Shown here piece by piece: positions 8,562 to 17,400 of a DNA stretch of 43,045 nucleotides (positions are counted from its first letter, which is position 1; every line of letters starts with the position of its first letter). The notes under the pieces are model-generated. The model was not told the origin of the DNA and ran no database searches. It worked only from the letters and a program-made list of their open reading frames with translations. Origin of the DNA: JAIRQX01 sp031556255 (lineage in GTDB: Bacteria; Chrysiogenota; Deferribacteres; Deferribacterales; JAISNW01); contig JAVBTI010000146.1 of the NCBI GenBank assembly GCA_031556255.1, positions 1 through 43,045 on the forward strand, read 5' to 3'. The translations under genes and the position numbers were made by a program.

Positions 8562-8586
8562 ATTCCGGGGCAAGCCCGTAATGACG
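8562..8586. repeat. Dispersed palindromic repeat (CGTCA-type), copy 3, inverted
   Basis: ATTCCGGGGCAAG followed by CCCGTAATGACG. This is the reverse complement of the 4831-4857 type (its complement begins CGTCATTACGGGC). With copy 2 it forms an inverted pair separated by about 50 bp, downstream of the RNase J gene and upstream of uppP. Confidence 0.6.
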
Positions 8587-8634
8587 ACGATTTTTATTCC
8601 TGTTCCAATCCGTCGTCCGGGGTAGTAAGAACTT

Positions 8635-10191
8635 TTAAATTAACCGGTTACTTTTCAAAATTTCCACAAGCGGCCTGCGATTGAAAAACTTCCTGAAATA
8701 CCGCTTTACGGCTCTCACGAGGTGGTCTTCATATGGCTCTTCCCCGGCAATTTCAACACCGGCGGCATACGACAGTATCATCGCCTCCTGCCCCAAGGTA
8801 AGTTTGAAACCGTAAGTGGAGAGCGATAATTTCCCGCTTCCTGCGTCTATAAGTACAAGTCCGTCCCGGGCAAGATGTTTCCGGGCGGACAGATCCGCCT
8901 CATTCAACACAAACCCGCCCCTGTTGTCAATATATACCCTTCCGGACGGGATCTCATCCCTTCCGGCGAATTTGCCGTTCTCAAACACAAGCTGTTCACC
9001 GGTTTCCAGTGACAACCGGCACCCTTCCGGTATCCCCGCCTCCGCCGCCAGCTTTGCGTGCGCGGCAAGGTGCCTGTATTCCCCGTGTATGGGGGCAAAG
9101 TATTTCGGCGCGGTTTCGCGCATCACCCGGAGAAGCTCCCCCACTGAGGCGTGCCCTGATATATGCACAAGCCTGCCGGGGGATTGCAGAACCTCCACTC
9201 CACGCCGCATAGTCTCGTTTATCATGGCGTTTATACTGCTCTCATTCCCAGGTATGGCGCGGGAACTGAATATCAGCATGTCACCATCCACCATACGGAC
9301 GGCCTTCCGCTCCCCCATGGCAATGGAATGCAGAGCGCTAGTAACCTCGCCCTGGCAGCCGCTCACAAGGTATACCAGCGAAGCCGGGTCCGCGTTGTGG
9401 GCTTTTTTCGCGGTCAGTATATCATGTTCCGGAAGATAAATATACCCCAGCCGGGAGGCAATCGCAACCGTTCGCTCCATGGCGGCGCCTTCGATCACAA
9501 CTTTTCTGCCCACGGCTTTTGCCGCCTTTATGGCACTGTCGAGCCTTGCGACGTTGGAGGCGAAGGTGGTCAGGAATATCCGCGCGCGCGCCCCGGAAAA
9601 TATATCCACCAGCTCTTCGTGCACTTCCTGTTCACTGCGCGGCTCTTTGCTCGACATGGCGTTGGTAGAGTCGAGCAGGAGAAGATCCGCGCGCCCCCAA
9701 GGGAGCCGCTCTTTTATGGAACAGGCATTCAAAAAATCGGAGAGGTGCACGGCCGTAAACCCGTTATGCTCCAGTATTATCCCGCAGGTGTCGGGAATGG
9801 AGTGCGCCACCGGGAAAAATACCGCGCTTATATCCCCGAATTCATATTTCCGGCCGTGCTCTATGACGGTAATCTGCGGGTGGGACTGTTCATTGCGGGT
9901 TTTGTGCATTACAAGTTCCGCGGTGAATCGCCCCGTATATATGGGCAGTGAAAACAAACGCGCCATGTCAAGCACGCCGCCGATGTGGTCTTCATGTCCG
10001 TGTGTGAAAAGCACCGCTTTTACTTTATGGCGGATAGTTTCAAGGTAGGTGATGTCGGGCATGATCCAGTCTATGCCGCACATCTGCGGATCGGCGAACA
10101 TAATGCCGTAATCCACAACCACGGCGGAGGATTCGCTCTCGTACACATACAGGTTCATTCCGATTTCGCCGGCACCGCCAAGGCAGGCCAC
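8635..10191 (-). CDS. rnj: Ribonuclease J (metallo-beta-lactamase/beta-CASP RNase)
   Basis: 518 aa as called, slightly short of the usual ~550. RNase J is a cytoplasmic 5'-3' exo- and endoribonuclease for mRNA decay and rRNA maturation. Motifs: LGGAGEIGMN at the N-terminus, zinc motif HGHEDHIGG (H64, H66, D68, H69), VAHSIPD and VHLSDF, and beta-CASP/C-terminal motifs SGHASVGEL and PIHGEYRHL. The start is uncertain. The GTG at 10191 is the only standard start, but GGAGG lies 21 bases upstream. An in-frame ATA at 10206, overlapping the ispF stop as ATAG and 6 bases after GGAGGGGAGAA-type sequence, would add IDRFS and match the N-terminal length of the family. It follows ispF on the same strand with essentially no gap. 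Confidence 0.93.
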   Translation of the reverse strand: MACLGGAGEIGMNLYVYESESSAVVVDYGIMFADPQMCGIDWIMPDITYLETIRHKVKAVLFTHGHEDHIGGVLDMARLFSLPIYTGRFTAELVMHKTRNEQSHPQITVIEHGRKYEFGDISAVFFPVAHSIPDTCGIILEHNGFTAVHLSDFLNACSIKERLPWGRADLLLLDSTNAMSSKEPRSEQEVHEELVDIFSGARARIFLTTFASNVARLDSAIKAAKAVGRKVVIEGAAMERTVAIASRLGYIYLPEHDILTAKKAHNADPASLVYLVSGCQGEVTSALHSIAMGERKAVRMVDGDMLIFSSRAIPGNESSINAMINETMRRGVEVLQSPGRLVHISGHASVGELLRVMRETAPKYFAPIHGEYRHLAAHAKLAAEAGIPEGCRLSLETGEQLVFENGKFAGRDEIPSGRVYIDNRGGFVLNEADLSARKHLARDGLVLIDAGSGKLSLSTYGFKLTLGQEAMILSYAAGVEIAGEEPYEDHLVRAVKRYFRKFFNRRPLVEILKSNRLI

Positions 10192-10202
10192 ACTGAATCT
10201 GT

Positions 10203-10703
10203 CTATTTCTCCCCTCCGAGACTGCGGTATATTGTCGCCACAGCCAGAGCGGCTATACCCTCTTTTCTGCCGGCGAAACCCAAGTATTCGGTGGTGGTGG
10301 CTTTTATTGTGACGTCTTCCACGGATATATCCAGTACGGCGGCGAGTTTCTCTCTCATCAGGGGAATATGAGGCGCCATTTTAGGGGTCTGCGCGATAAT
10401 CACGGCATCAATGTTCCCCGGCGCCCATCCGTTCTGCTTTATGAGCGAAACTGCTTTCCCCAGCAAATTCAGGCTGTCGGCGTTTTTGTAAACCGCGTCG
10501 GTGTCCGGGAAGAGGTTACCTATGTCTTTTCCCAGCGCCGGGCCGGCCAGGGCGTCCGTAATGGCATGGGTGAGGACGTCGGCGTCGCTGTGGCCGTCCA
10601 GACCTTTTTCATGGGGAATATCCACCCCGCCTATAATAAGCCGCCTGCCGGGAGCGAAGGCGTGCACGTCAAAGCCGATTCCGCTTTTAATCTTCATATT
10701 CAT
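10203..10703 (-). CDS. ispF: 2-C-methyl-D-erythritol 2,4-cyclodiphosphate synthase
   Basis: 166 aa, normal length. Fifth enzyme of the MEP isoprenoid pathway: converts CDP-ME 2-phosphate to the cyclic diphosphate with release of CMP. Zinc ligands are visible in GFDVHAF (D12, H14) and the later LDGHSDADVLTHAITDAL motif; the C-terminal signature VTIKATTTEYLGFAGRKEGIAA is present in the expected place (split by short spans here). Two ATGs are close together, 10703 (MNMKIK) and 10697 (MKIK); neither has a strong Shine-Dalgarno, and the second fits family N-termini slightly better. Usual partner ispD is not next to it. The RNase J gene follows immediately, suggesting an ispF-rnj operon. Confidence 0.96.
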   Translation of the reverse strand: MNMKIKSGIGFDVHAFAPGRRLIIGGVDIPHEKGLDGHSDADVLTHAITDALAGPALGKDIGNLFPDTDAVYKNADSLNLLGKAVSLIKQNGWAPGNIDAVIIAQTPKMAPHIPLMREKLAAVLDISVEDVTIKATTTEYLGFAGRKEGIAALAVATIYRSLGGEK

Positions 10704-10930
10704 CCGTCTATTTTACGGGAAATCGTACGGTGAAGTAAAGGAATTTGTTGGCGTTAATGTGTAAAGCCGGGTAAAACCCGCCCACCGCGACAGATCGATT
10801 CTGATTTGTATATTCCCACTACACTATGACATTGTGAGCATGGAGGAACGGGTAACAGTACCCCTCCTTTAAGCGGGAAGGGTAAAGCAAATTAAAAAGG
10901 CGGCGGGTATGCGATCCGCCGCTATAATTG

Positions 10931-11842
10931 TCAATTCGCCGTAACGTTCTGCGGCAGCTCTATGAACCATCCCGCCAGATTGCGCCAGCCTGCCATATTT
11001 GTGGGCGGAATAAGGCTTTTCACCAGTACTATTGCCTGCCCGCCGGATAACTGCGTGGTTATCGTGTTGGGGCTGTCCATGAAGCGGTAAAGCTGCGCCA
11101 ATGTCCTTCTCTGCACGCTGTCCGTCTTGAACTGGGTATGCATACGGCGGTTAAGACCATCCAGCACCCGCGCCTTGGCCTTATCCTGCGGTGTATTTGA
11201 ATCTGCGGCGAAAAGAGATATCATCCTGCCCGCGAACCCTTCATCGTCAAAGGAACCCCACGCGCTGAGGACGGTCTTATTCTTTAAATTGCGGAACAGA
11301 TCCGCCGGGGACTTTTCACTGACGTCGGCGATGGACATTTTGGCCTCCACGGAGCCCATCTCGTTTATCATCAGCCGGTTGACTTCCAGGTTTAATTGCT
11401 TGTCGGATGAAAGCCCCGCCATAATATTCGCGGAACCGCTCAGGTATCTGTATCCCATGCGGCCGAGCGGCATATAATATTTGCCGAAAAACTCTTCCGT
11501 GACAGGGATATTGAAATTGTAAATATTGATTGAGATGAACTCCGGTAGCGGAGAGCCTTTTTTCATTGACGGAACGGTTATCATATCGGCCTTTGCATCG
11601 CCGACGGCGACATTGGAAACCCGTAGCTGTCTGCTCCACAGTTTATAGCTGACTCCGGACCACGAGACGGTATAAGGAATATTCGCCCGGACTATAAACT
11701 CGCGAAGTTTTGCTTCCGCCATCCGGTTGGCAACTATCTGGAGAGCGACAAGAGCCAGGGCCAGCACTACGATAATAATGATGAATATGAGCAGCTTGCG
11801 GCTTTTCTTTTTTGGAATGTTGTTACCGTTTTCCTTAGTCAT
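10931..11842 (-). CDS. Membrane-anchored protein of unknown function
   Basis: 303 aa. Basic N-terminus, then one strong membrane segment (~17-38, LLIFIIIIVVLALALVALQI) with no cleavage site, so an N-in/C-out inner-membrane anchor. The periplasmic part begins with a helix (AEAKLREFIVRANI) and continues with strand-rich sequence (YTVSWSGVSYKLWSRQLRVSNVAVGD) reminiscent of AsmA/DUF945-like envelope proteins, but I cannot assign a family. C-terminal half is helical and charged. The start is ATG 11842, with GGGGG five bases upstream; the longer frame to 11899 has no ribosome-binding site. It is divergent from the NfeD-like gene across 99 bp, which must hold both promoters. The 227-bp gap 10704-10930 downstream holds no gene. 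Confidence 0.7.
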   Translation of the reverse strand: MTKENGNNIPKKKSRKLLIFIIIIVVLALALVALQIVANRMAEAKLREFIVRANIPYTVSWSGVSYKLWSRQLRVSNVAVGDAKADMITVPSMKKGSPLPEFISINIYNFNIPVTEEFFGKYYMPLGRMGYRYLSGSANIMAGLSSDKQLNLEVNRLMINEMGSVEAKMSIADVSEKSPADLFRNLKNKTVLSAWGSFDDEGFAGRMISLFAADSNTPQDKAKARVLDGLNRRMHTQFKTDSVQRRTLAQLYRFMDSPNTITTQLSGGQAIVLVKSLIPPTNMAGWRNLAGWFIELPQNVTAN

Positions 11843-11941
11843 TTTAACCCCCAAGTATAAACGCTGTTTATATACTATCAGATATTCTTGTTTTTTCATA
11901 GAAAAAATGTTTTATTATATTAAGGGTATTAGGGGGCAATC

Positions 11942-12469
11942 ATGCTGACATTTTTTCTGGTGGCCTTTATCGTTAGCGGCCTTGCGTTTATAATCCAAAC
12001 AATCCTGGGGCTTGTCGGCATCTCCGACGATATCGAGTTCAGCGGCGGGGACGGGATATTCGGCTTTTTCACGGTTCGCAACGTCATTACGTTTATCCTG
12101 GGTTTTTCCTCGGCTGGATACCTTTTACTGCGGAATGGACATTCGGCCTTCCTGGCGATCCTTATCGGCGTGCCGTTCGGCTTGTTCCTTACCGGCTGCG
12201 TCATGCTGGGAATGCGCCTTCTTATGAATCTACAGCAGGAAAACGCCATCTCCCCACATGATTACCGGGGGCTTTTCGCTTCTGTCACTGTCCGCCTCGG
12301 CGCGAACCGAAAAAGCCAGGGGAAGGTGGAGCTCACAATCCACGAACGGCTGGAAGAGATGATGGCAGTGACCGACGAGGATGAAGATATCCCCAAAGGA
12401 ACACAGGTACAGGTCATCAGGCAACTTGAAAACGGCAGCCTGCTGGTCAAAAGAACGCTGATAAATTAG
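11942..12469 (+). CDS. NfeD-like membrane protein with C-terminal OB fold (YuaF type)
   Basis: 175 aa. Three membrane segments (~1-23, ~45-65, ~68-95) followed by a soluble domain (~108-172) with the beta-strand pattern of an OB fold: GLFASVTVRLGANRKSQG, KVELTIHERLEEM and TQVQVIRQLENGSLLVKR. Size and layout match B. subtilis YuaF, the partner of flotillin FloT in membrane microdomains. A flotillin gene follows on the same strand, which supports the call. AGGGGG precedes the ATG by 5-8 bases. The spacing to the flotillin gene is 275 bp, larger than in most such operons. The short truncated NfeD form lacks the ClpP-like protease domain. Confidence 0.8.
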   Translation: MLTFFLVAFIVSGLAFIIQTILGLVGISDDIEFSGGDGIFGFFTVRNVITFILGFSSAGYLLLRNGHSAFLAILIGVPFGLFLTGCVMLGMRLLMNLQQENAISPHDYRGLFASVTVRLGANRKSQGKVELTIHERLEEMMAVTDEDEDIPKGTQVQVIRQLENGSLLVKRTLIN

Positions 12470-12700
12470 GAAGGTTTTCCGGGCTCAGGACCTGTTAAAT
12501 GTTGTGAGAGTGATGACCAATAACTCCGTCATTGCGGGTGCTGCGCACAGTTTCTTTTTTCATTTGCTGTGGTGGCCGCTCCGGTCAGCCGCGTAAGTTA
12601 TAACGACCAACGGGGGTGACCGCGCTATTGTATAAATTAAGCTCACAGCAGCGCCGGAATGACCAGTCTTACTGCTGTACGCAACCACCGCAGAGACGCG

Positions 12701-12722
12701 GTGCGGCCACGGACGGCCGCAC
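12701..12722. promoter_or_regulatory. Perfect 8-bp stem hairpin in the flotillin leader
   Basis: GTGCGGCC, loop ACGGAC, GGCCGCAC. It lies about 20 bp upstream of the flotillin start and just before its AGAGGA ribosome-binding site (12732-12737). No U-tract follows, so it is not an intrinsic terminator. It could set translation or mRNA stability of the flotillin gene. The remainder of the 12470-12744 gap holds no gene. Confidence 0.5.
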
Positions 12723-12744
12723 AATATATACAGAGGAATAAATT

Positions 12745-14208
12745 ATGGGAACTGCCGTAGGCATGATTTTTGTAGCGGTTATTGTTATCTTTTTCACCTT
12801 GCTGATTCTGATAAGCAGGTACAAAGTGATCCCCTCAGACCGGATCATTGTCGTGTTCGGCCGGGTGGGTTCGAACAGATCTTCGATCTGCCAGCACGGC
12901 GGCGCACGTTTCATCTGGCCGCTGATACAGAACTTTAAGTTCCTCGATCTCACGCCCATGACGATCGATATACAGCTGGAAAACGCCCTATCCAAGCAAA
13001 ATATACGCGTCAGCGTACCTTCCCGTTTCACCATAGGGATCTCCACCGACCCCGCCATTATGCAGGCGGCGGCGGAACGCCTTCTCAGCATGAACCCCAG
13101 GGAGAGGGAGGACAACGCCAGGGATATCATCTTCGGCCAGCTCAGGGCCACGATCGCCACGATGGATATAGAAGAGATCAACTCCGACCGCGAGGCGTTC
13201 GAACAAAAGATCATGGAAAACGTCGAGGGAGAGCTCCGCAAAATCGGCCTCCGCCTCATCAACGTGAACATAACCGACATTTCCGACGAAAGCGGCTACA
13301 TAAACGCCCTCGGGCGCAAAGCCGCCAGCGAAGCGATAAACCGCGCCAAGGTTGAGGTCGCCGAACAGGACAGGAAGGGCGCCATCGGCGAGGCCGAGGC
13401 GAAGAAAGAGGAGCGCATCAGCGTCGCCCAGGCGAACGCCATGGCCGTGGAAGGGGAAAACCTTGCCAAAGTCAGCATTGCTAAATCCGACGCCGCGCGG
13501 GAAGAAGCCCAGGCGGAGGCAAACCGCCGCGCCAAAGCCGCTCAGCTTGTACAGGAGGCAAAAGCGCTGGAAGAGGGTTACGAAAGCGAACGCAAGGCGG
13601 AAATGGTAAGGAAGGCCAAAGAGGAAGCCACAATGCAGGCGAACGTGATCGTCCCCGCCGAGATCAAACGCCAGCAGGCCGTCATTGACGCCGAGGCGGA
13701 AGCGCTTAAGATGCAGAAACTCGCCGAAGGTGAGGCAGGAAAGATCAAAAAACTGGCGGAAGGCGAGGCGAGCAAAATTACAACCATTGCAGAGGCCGAT
13801 TCAACACGCATGCAGAAGATGGGCGAAGGACGCGGCAAAGAGATAGAGCAGGAACTGATCGGCCGCGCGGAAGGTAACAGGCAGATCCTTCTGAAACAGG
13901 CTGAAGGCCTGCGCAGCATAGTAGCCAGCGCCGGAGGCAACCCGGACAGCGCGGCGATGTTGATGATCGTGGAAAAACTGCCTGAACTCATAGCCACACA
14001 GGTGGAAGCAGTAAAAAACCTGAGGATAGACAAGATCACAGTATGGGATTCAGGAAAAGACAAGGACGGAAACACCACCACGGCAAACTTTATGAGCGGG
14101 TTTTTAAAGAGCCTGCCGCCGCTGCATGACCTGATGAGTTCGGCAGGAATCAAGCTGCCGGACTACCTCGGCACTGCGAATGATTTTGATAAGGAACCGG
14201 AGCAATAA
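12745..14208 (+). CDS. floT: Flotillin (SPFH/Band 7 membrane-microdomain scaffold)
   Basis: 487 aa. One N-terminal membrane anchor (~3-25, VGMIFVAVIVIFFTLLILI), an SPFH domain (~28-200, starting YKVIPSDRIIVVFGRVG and ending NVNITDISDESGY), then a long Ala/Glu/Lys-rich coiled coil (~210-400) with the repeated AEGEA pattern typical of flotillins, and a C-terminal tail (KLPELIATQVEAVKNLRIDKITVWD). It oligomerises at the inner membrane and organises lipid-raft-like microdomains. The NfeD-like gene just upstream is its usual partner. AGAGGA lies about 8 bases before the ATG. The long antisense frames under the coiled coil are composition artefacts. Confidence 0.95.
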   Translation: MGTAVGMIFVAVIVIFFTLLILISRYKVIPSDRIIVVFGRVGSNRSSICQHGGARFIWPLIQNFKFLDLTPMTIDIQLENALSKQNIRVSVPSRFTIGISTDPAIMQAAAERLLSMNPREREDNARDIIFGQLRATIATMDIEEINSDREAFEQKIMENVEGELRKIGLRLINVNITDISDESGYINALGRKAASEAINRAKVEVAEQDRKGAIGEAEAKKEERISVAQANAMAVEGENLAKVSIAKSDAAREEAQAEANRRAKAAQLVQEAKALEEGYESERKAEMVRKAKEEATMQANVIVPAEIKRQQAVIDAEAEALKMQKLAEGEAGKIKKLAEGEASKITTIAEADSTRMQKMGEGRGKEIEQELIGRAEGNRQILLKQAEGLRSIVASAGGNPDSAAMLMIVEKLPELIATQVEAVKNLRIDKITVWDSGKDKDGNTTTANFMSGFLKSLPPLHDLMSSAGIKLPDYLGTANDFDKEPEQ

Positions 14209-14237
14209 AAATCTAACAGTTGTTCTATTGTTTTTTG

Positions 14238-14264
14238 TTCGCCCCGGATTGCGCCCGGGGCGAA
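14238..14264. other. GC-rich hairpin after flotillin
   Basis: TTCGCCCCGG and CCGGGGCGAA form a perfect 10-bp stem with a 7-base loop, 30 bp after the flotillin stop. It is preceded, not followed, by a T-run on the plus strand. It may protect the flotillin mRNA 3' end. The CCGGGG core resembles the dispersed palindromic repeats at 4831 and 8486. Confidence 0.5.
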
Positions 14265-14386
14265 GATCCGGGGGAAGTTAATCCCACAGCCGCAAAAGAG
14301 TCATCCCTTTCTCCCCAGCAACACATTATGCAATATTCTTATCGACAACTATTTCAACAGCCTGCATCATACCCGAAGACATGGTG

Positions 14387-14415
14387 TTGACAATTTGTCC
14401 TTTTAAGACTATAGC
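14387..14415 (+). promoter_or_regulatory. Sigma70-type promoter of respiratory module 1
   Basis: A consensus -35 TTGACA (14387-14392), a 17-bp spacer, then TATAGC (14410-14415; four of six bases of the -10 consensus). Transcription would start near 14422, giving a ~70-base leader before the ATG at 14492. This is the best promoter match in the window. Confidence 0.6.
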
Positions 14416-14456
14416 TTAGGGCTGATGTCATTCTATAACAAAGGACTAAAATTGTC
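14389..14456. promoter_or_regulatory. Inverted repeat spanning the module 1 promoter
   Basis: Left arm GACAATTTGTCC (14389-14400) overlaps the -35 box. Right arm GGACTAAAATTGTC (14443-14456) is its near-perfect reverse complement with a 2-base insertion. A second, smaller repeat follows: TTGATG (14458-14463) with CATCAA (14474-14479), directly abutting AGGAGG (14479-14484). The first could be a pair of operator half-sites or a DNA loop; the second could occlude the ribosome-binding site. No regulator is identified. Confidence 0.4.
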
Positions 14457-14491
14457 TTTGATGGAATGCATCGCATCAAGGAGGAAGGTTG

Positions 14492-17400
14492 ATGAAGATT
14501 TTGAATGAGATGAAAGATCTCAGCAATGTTTCGCGCCGTAATTTCCTGAAAGGGACAGCGGCGTTGAGCGCGTCTGCAGCACTGTACGGCTGCTCGAAAG
14601 ACGAAGGTGAAACCGATTACATTTTTATTCCCACATCCACGGATGACCCGCTGAAGCCGGACGCTATCTATCCCGGAACCGGCGGGCATAACTGCGGCGG
14701 GGCGCGCTGCCTTACTGTAGCTCATGTAAAAAACGGTAAAATTGTCAGAATTGTCTCTGATGAAATTAATGATGCTCGCGGCACGTACCAGAACCCGGAA
14801 AGTTATAACAACGCCCAGTCAATAGCATGCACAAAGTGCCGTTCCTACAAATTCCGCCTCTACCACCCCGGCCGTTTGAAGTACCCGCTGAAGCAAACCA
14901 GAAAACGCGGCGATTTGAGCGGCTTCGTACGCGTGAGCTGGGATTCGGCCCTCAACGATATAGCGCGCAAGCACAAAGCCACTATAGAAGCATACGGCCC
15001 CGAATCCATACACAACCTTTACGCCTGCGGTTCATATTCAGGCGGCCTGCAGGGTGGCGGTTTCAACGGAGTGTATGCAGGAAACAACGCTAACTCCATA
15101 CCTATGAACATGCTGGGTGGGTATTCAAACTATTTCAGCCATTACAGCTTCCATCAGCAGTCATTTTTCGGCACATCTTATACCGGATACGGCTCCATGG
15201 CTCCAACCAGCTTATGCGATGCAAACGCCATTGCGGGCGTTGTGAACACCGCGGTGCTTTGGGGCTCCAATACCATGACCACGCAAAACAACCAGGCGAA
15301 CGCCCAGATCCATGCATATCGTGAAATGCGCAAAAGACCCGGCACACAAATACTCTTTATAGGGCCTGAATTTGTAGATCACGGCGTAAACTGCGCCACC
15401 GAGTGGATACAGATGCGCCCGTACACCGACTCTGCCCTTGTGTTGGGCATGATGCACGAGATGATCGTAAACACGTTCAAAGAGGACGGCACCATCTACT
15501 CTGCGGACAGCACCACCGGCAGGCCATATCTGAATGTGGATTATCTTGATGCCGTGGTTTACGGATTTTTCGATTCACCGAAATACTGGGTCGTAAAAGA
15601 AAGCGGCGGTGCCATACCTCAAGGCACCATCGTTACCGACAGCGCATCCGCCACAGTGGATTACACCATGATAAACGCAGTTCCCGCAGGCAGGTCGCTC
15701 TCCGCATATATCATGGGCACCGATATCCGTCTTACCAAAGCCAGATACGATGCGGGAAACAGCTACATAGCACAAAAATTTGCCGCCGGGCAGACATTCC
15801 GCAACGGTTCCGCATGTTCGTACACAATCGGCGGAACCACGGCAAACACAATATCCGGCACACCAACTACTAATTATTTGCGCAAGAAAGACTACATGAC
15901 GATAAAGAACCCCAAGTGGGCCGAGGGGATCACCGGCGTACCCGAAGAAAAAATAAAAGCGCTTGCCAAGCTGTACTGCACTCCGTCAGCACACCCTATA
16001 TATAACGAATGGTGCGGCGCCCAGCAGAAACAGGCGGAAGGTATCATAAACGCCTTCTTCAGCATCCAGACCCTCTTGATAGTCACACAGACATACGGCC
16101 GCACCGGTGAAACGCACGGCCGCAACAACTTCGGACCAGCAACAACCAGCGGTTCAGGGAGGGAGGAGTTACCAAACTACGCCACAATCGACCGCGGTAC
16201 TGTTCCAACCAAACCTACGACACCGGTACTTTCCTGCACAATGTGGTATAATGCCATAAGATTTGCTTTAGGCGACGAAATGGCTGCCGGCGGTTACACC
16301 GGCAAATTTATCCCGGATGCAGCGGCCCCGGCCACAGGTACTGTATATCACGATGACGGGGGCACAAAAGCGCTTGTCAAAGTAAAAAGAAACGGCGGCT
16401 CAATTGATGAAAGAGAGGTCAACGGGTATAAATATTATGACTGGGAAACCAAAAACGGCAAACCGGTGTACTCAGGCTTCCGTTTCATAATGAATTCCGG
16501 TGGGAACATCCTGCTGAACCAGCATATGAACCCGAATGACACTGCCGAGATGTTTGCAAGCCTGCCGGTCTGTACTGCGGATCCGTCCAACGCCGATTCG
16601 CTCTGCATAGTATCTTTCGATAACTTCATGTCCCCGACGCCGCGCTGGAGCGACTATGTGCTGCCTGCCGCCACAAACTGGGAGCAGGACAACCGAATTC
16701 AGCTTTCCATGGGGCCGACTATAATTATTCCGCAGGTATCGACTCCGCCAGGAGAATCTAAATCCACATATAACTTCACCGTCGCCTTCCTGCAGGCGTA
16801 TGAGGGTGTTGAGCCAAGCAAAGCCGGAGTAGCCGCTCAGTATGTAGGGCACTCAGCCGGCGGCACAACCATTTATGACCCGTCAAAAGGTGTAGTGGAT
16901 CAATATTATGACAAATGGAAGCGCTCATATGAGAACAGCGGCAAACCAAACGACCCCACAAGCCGCTACTACGGGAAAACTTTTGATGAAGCACTGCAGA
17001 TACAGTATCAGCCGTACGCCACCGGGGCAATGTCTAAAACGACCACTGTGACGCCTTCCACCGTCAGAACCAATATTGACACCTACCTCAACCTGGCTGA
17101 TGCAACAAGGAGAAACACTCCGTTTTTGCCCGTAACAAACAACAGCACAGGGGCCGTCATAGCCACCGGCGGTTCATCCCACGGAGCGGATTATCCCACA
17201 CCAACTCAGGGCGGCACTTATTATGTGGCACCAGAGCAATCAGGACGGGCGCATGTTTATTGCGAACTTCTGCCATGGCAGTATGAAAGGCGGTTCGCAA
17301 AATGGCACGGATACCTGGCTGAACAGGGCAAACCGGTTGGGCAGAACAATACCGATGCCGAAGGCGACCCGATAATGCTTCCCATACCAATGTATTTTGC

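Noticed and set aside
12669..13280. 203-codon minus-strand frame opposite flotillin
   Set aside because: Ser/Arg-rich antisense of the coiled-coil gene; no ribosome-binding site.
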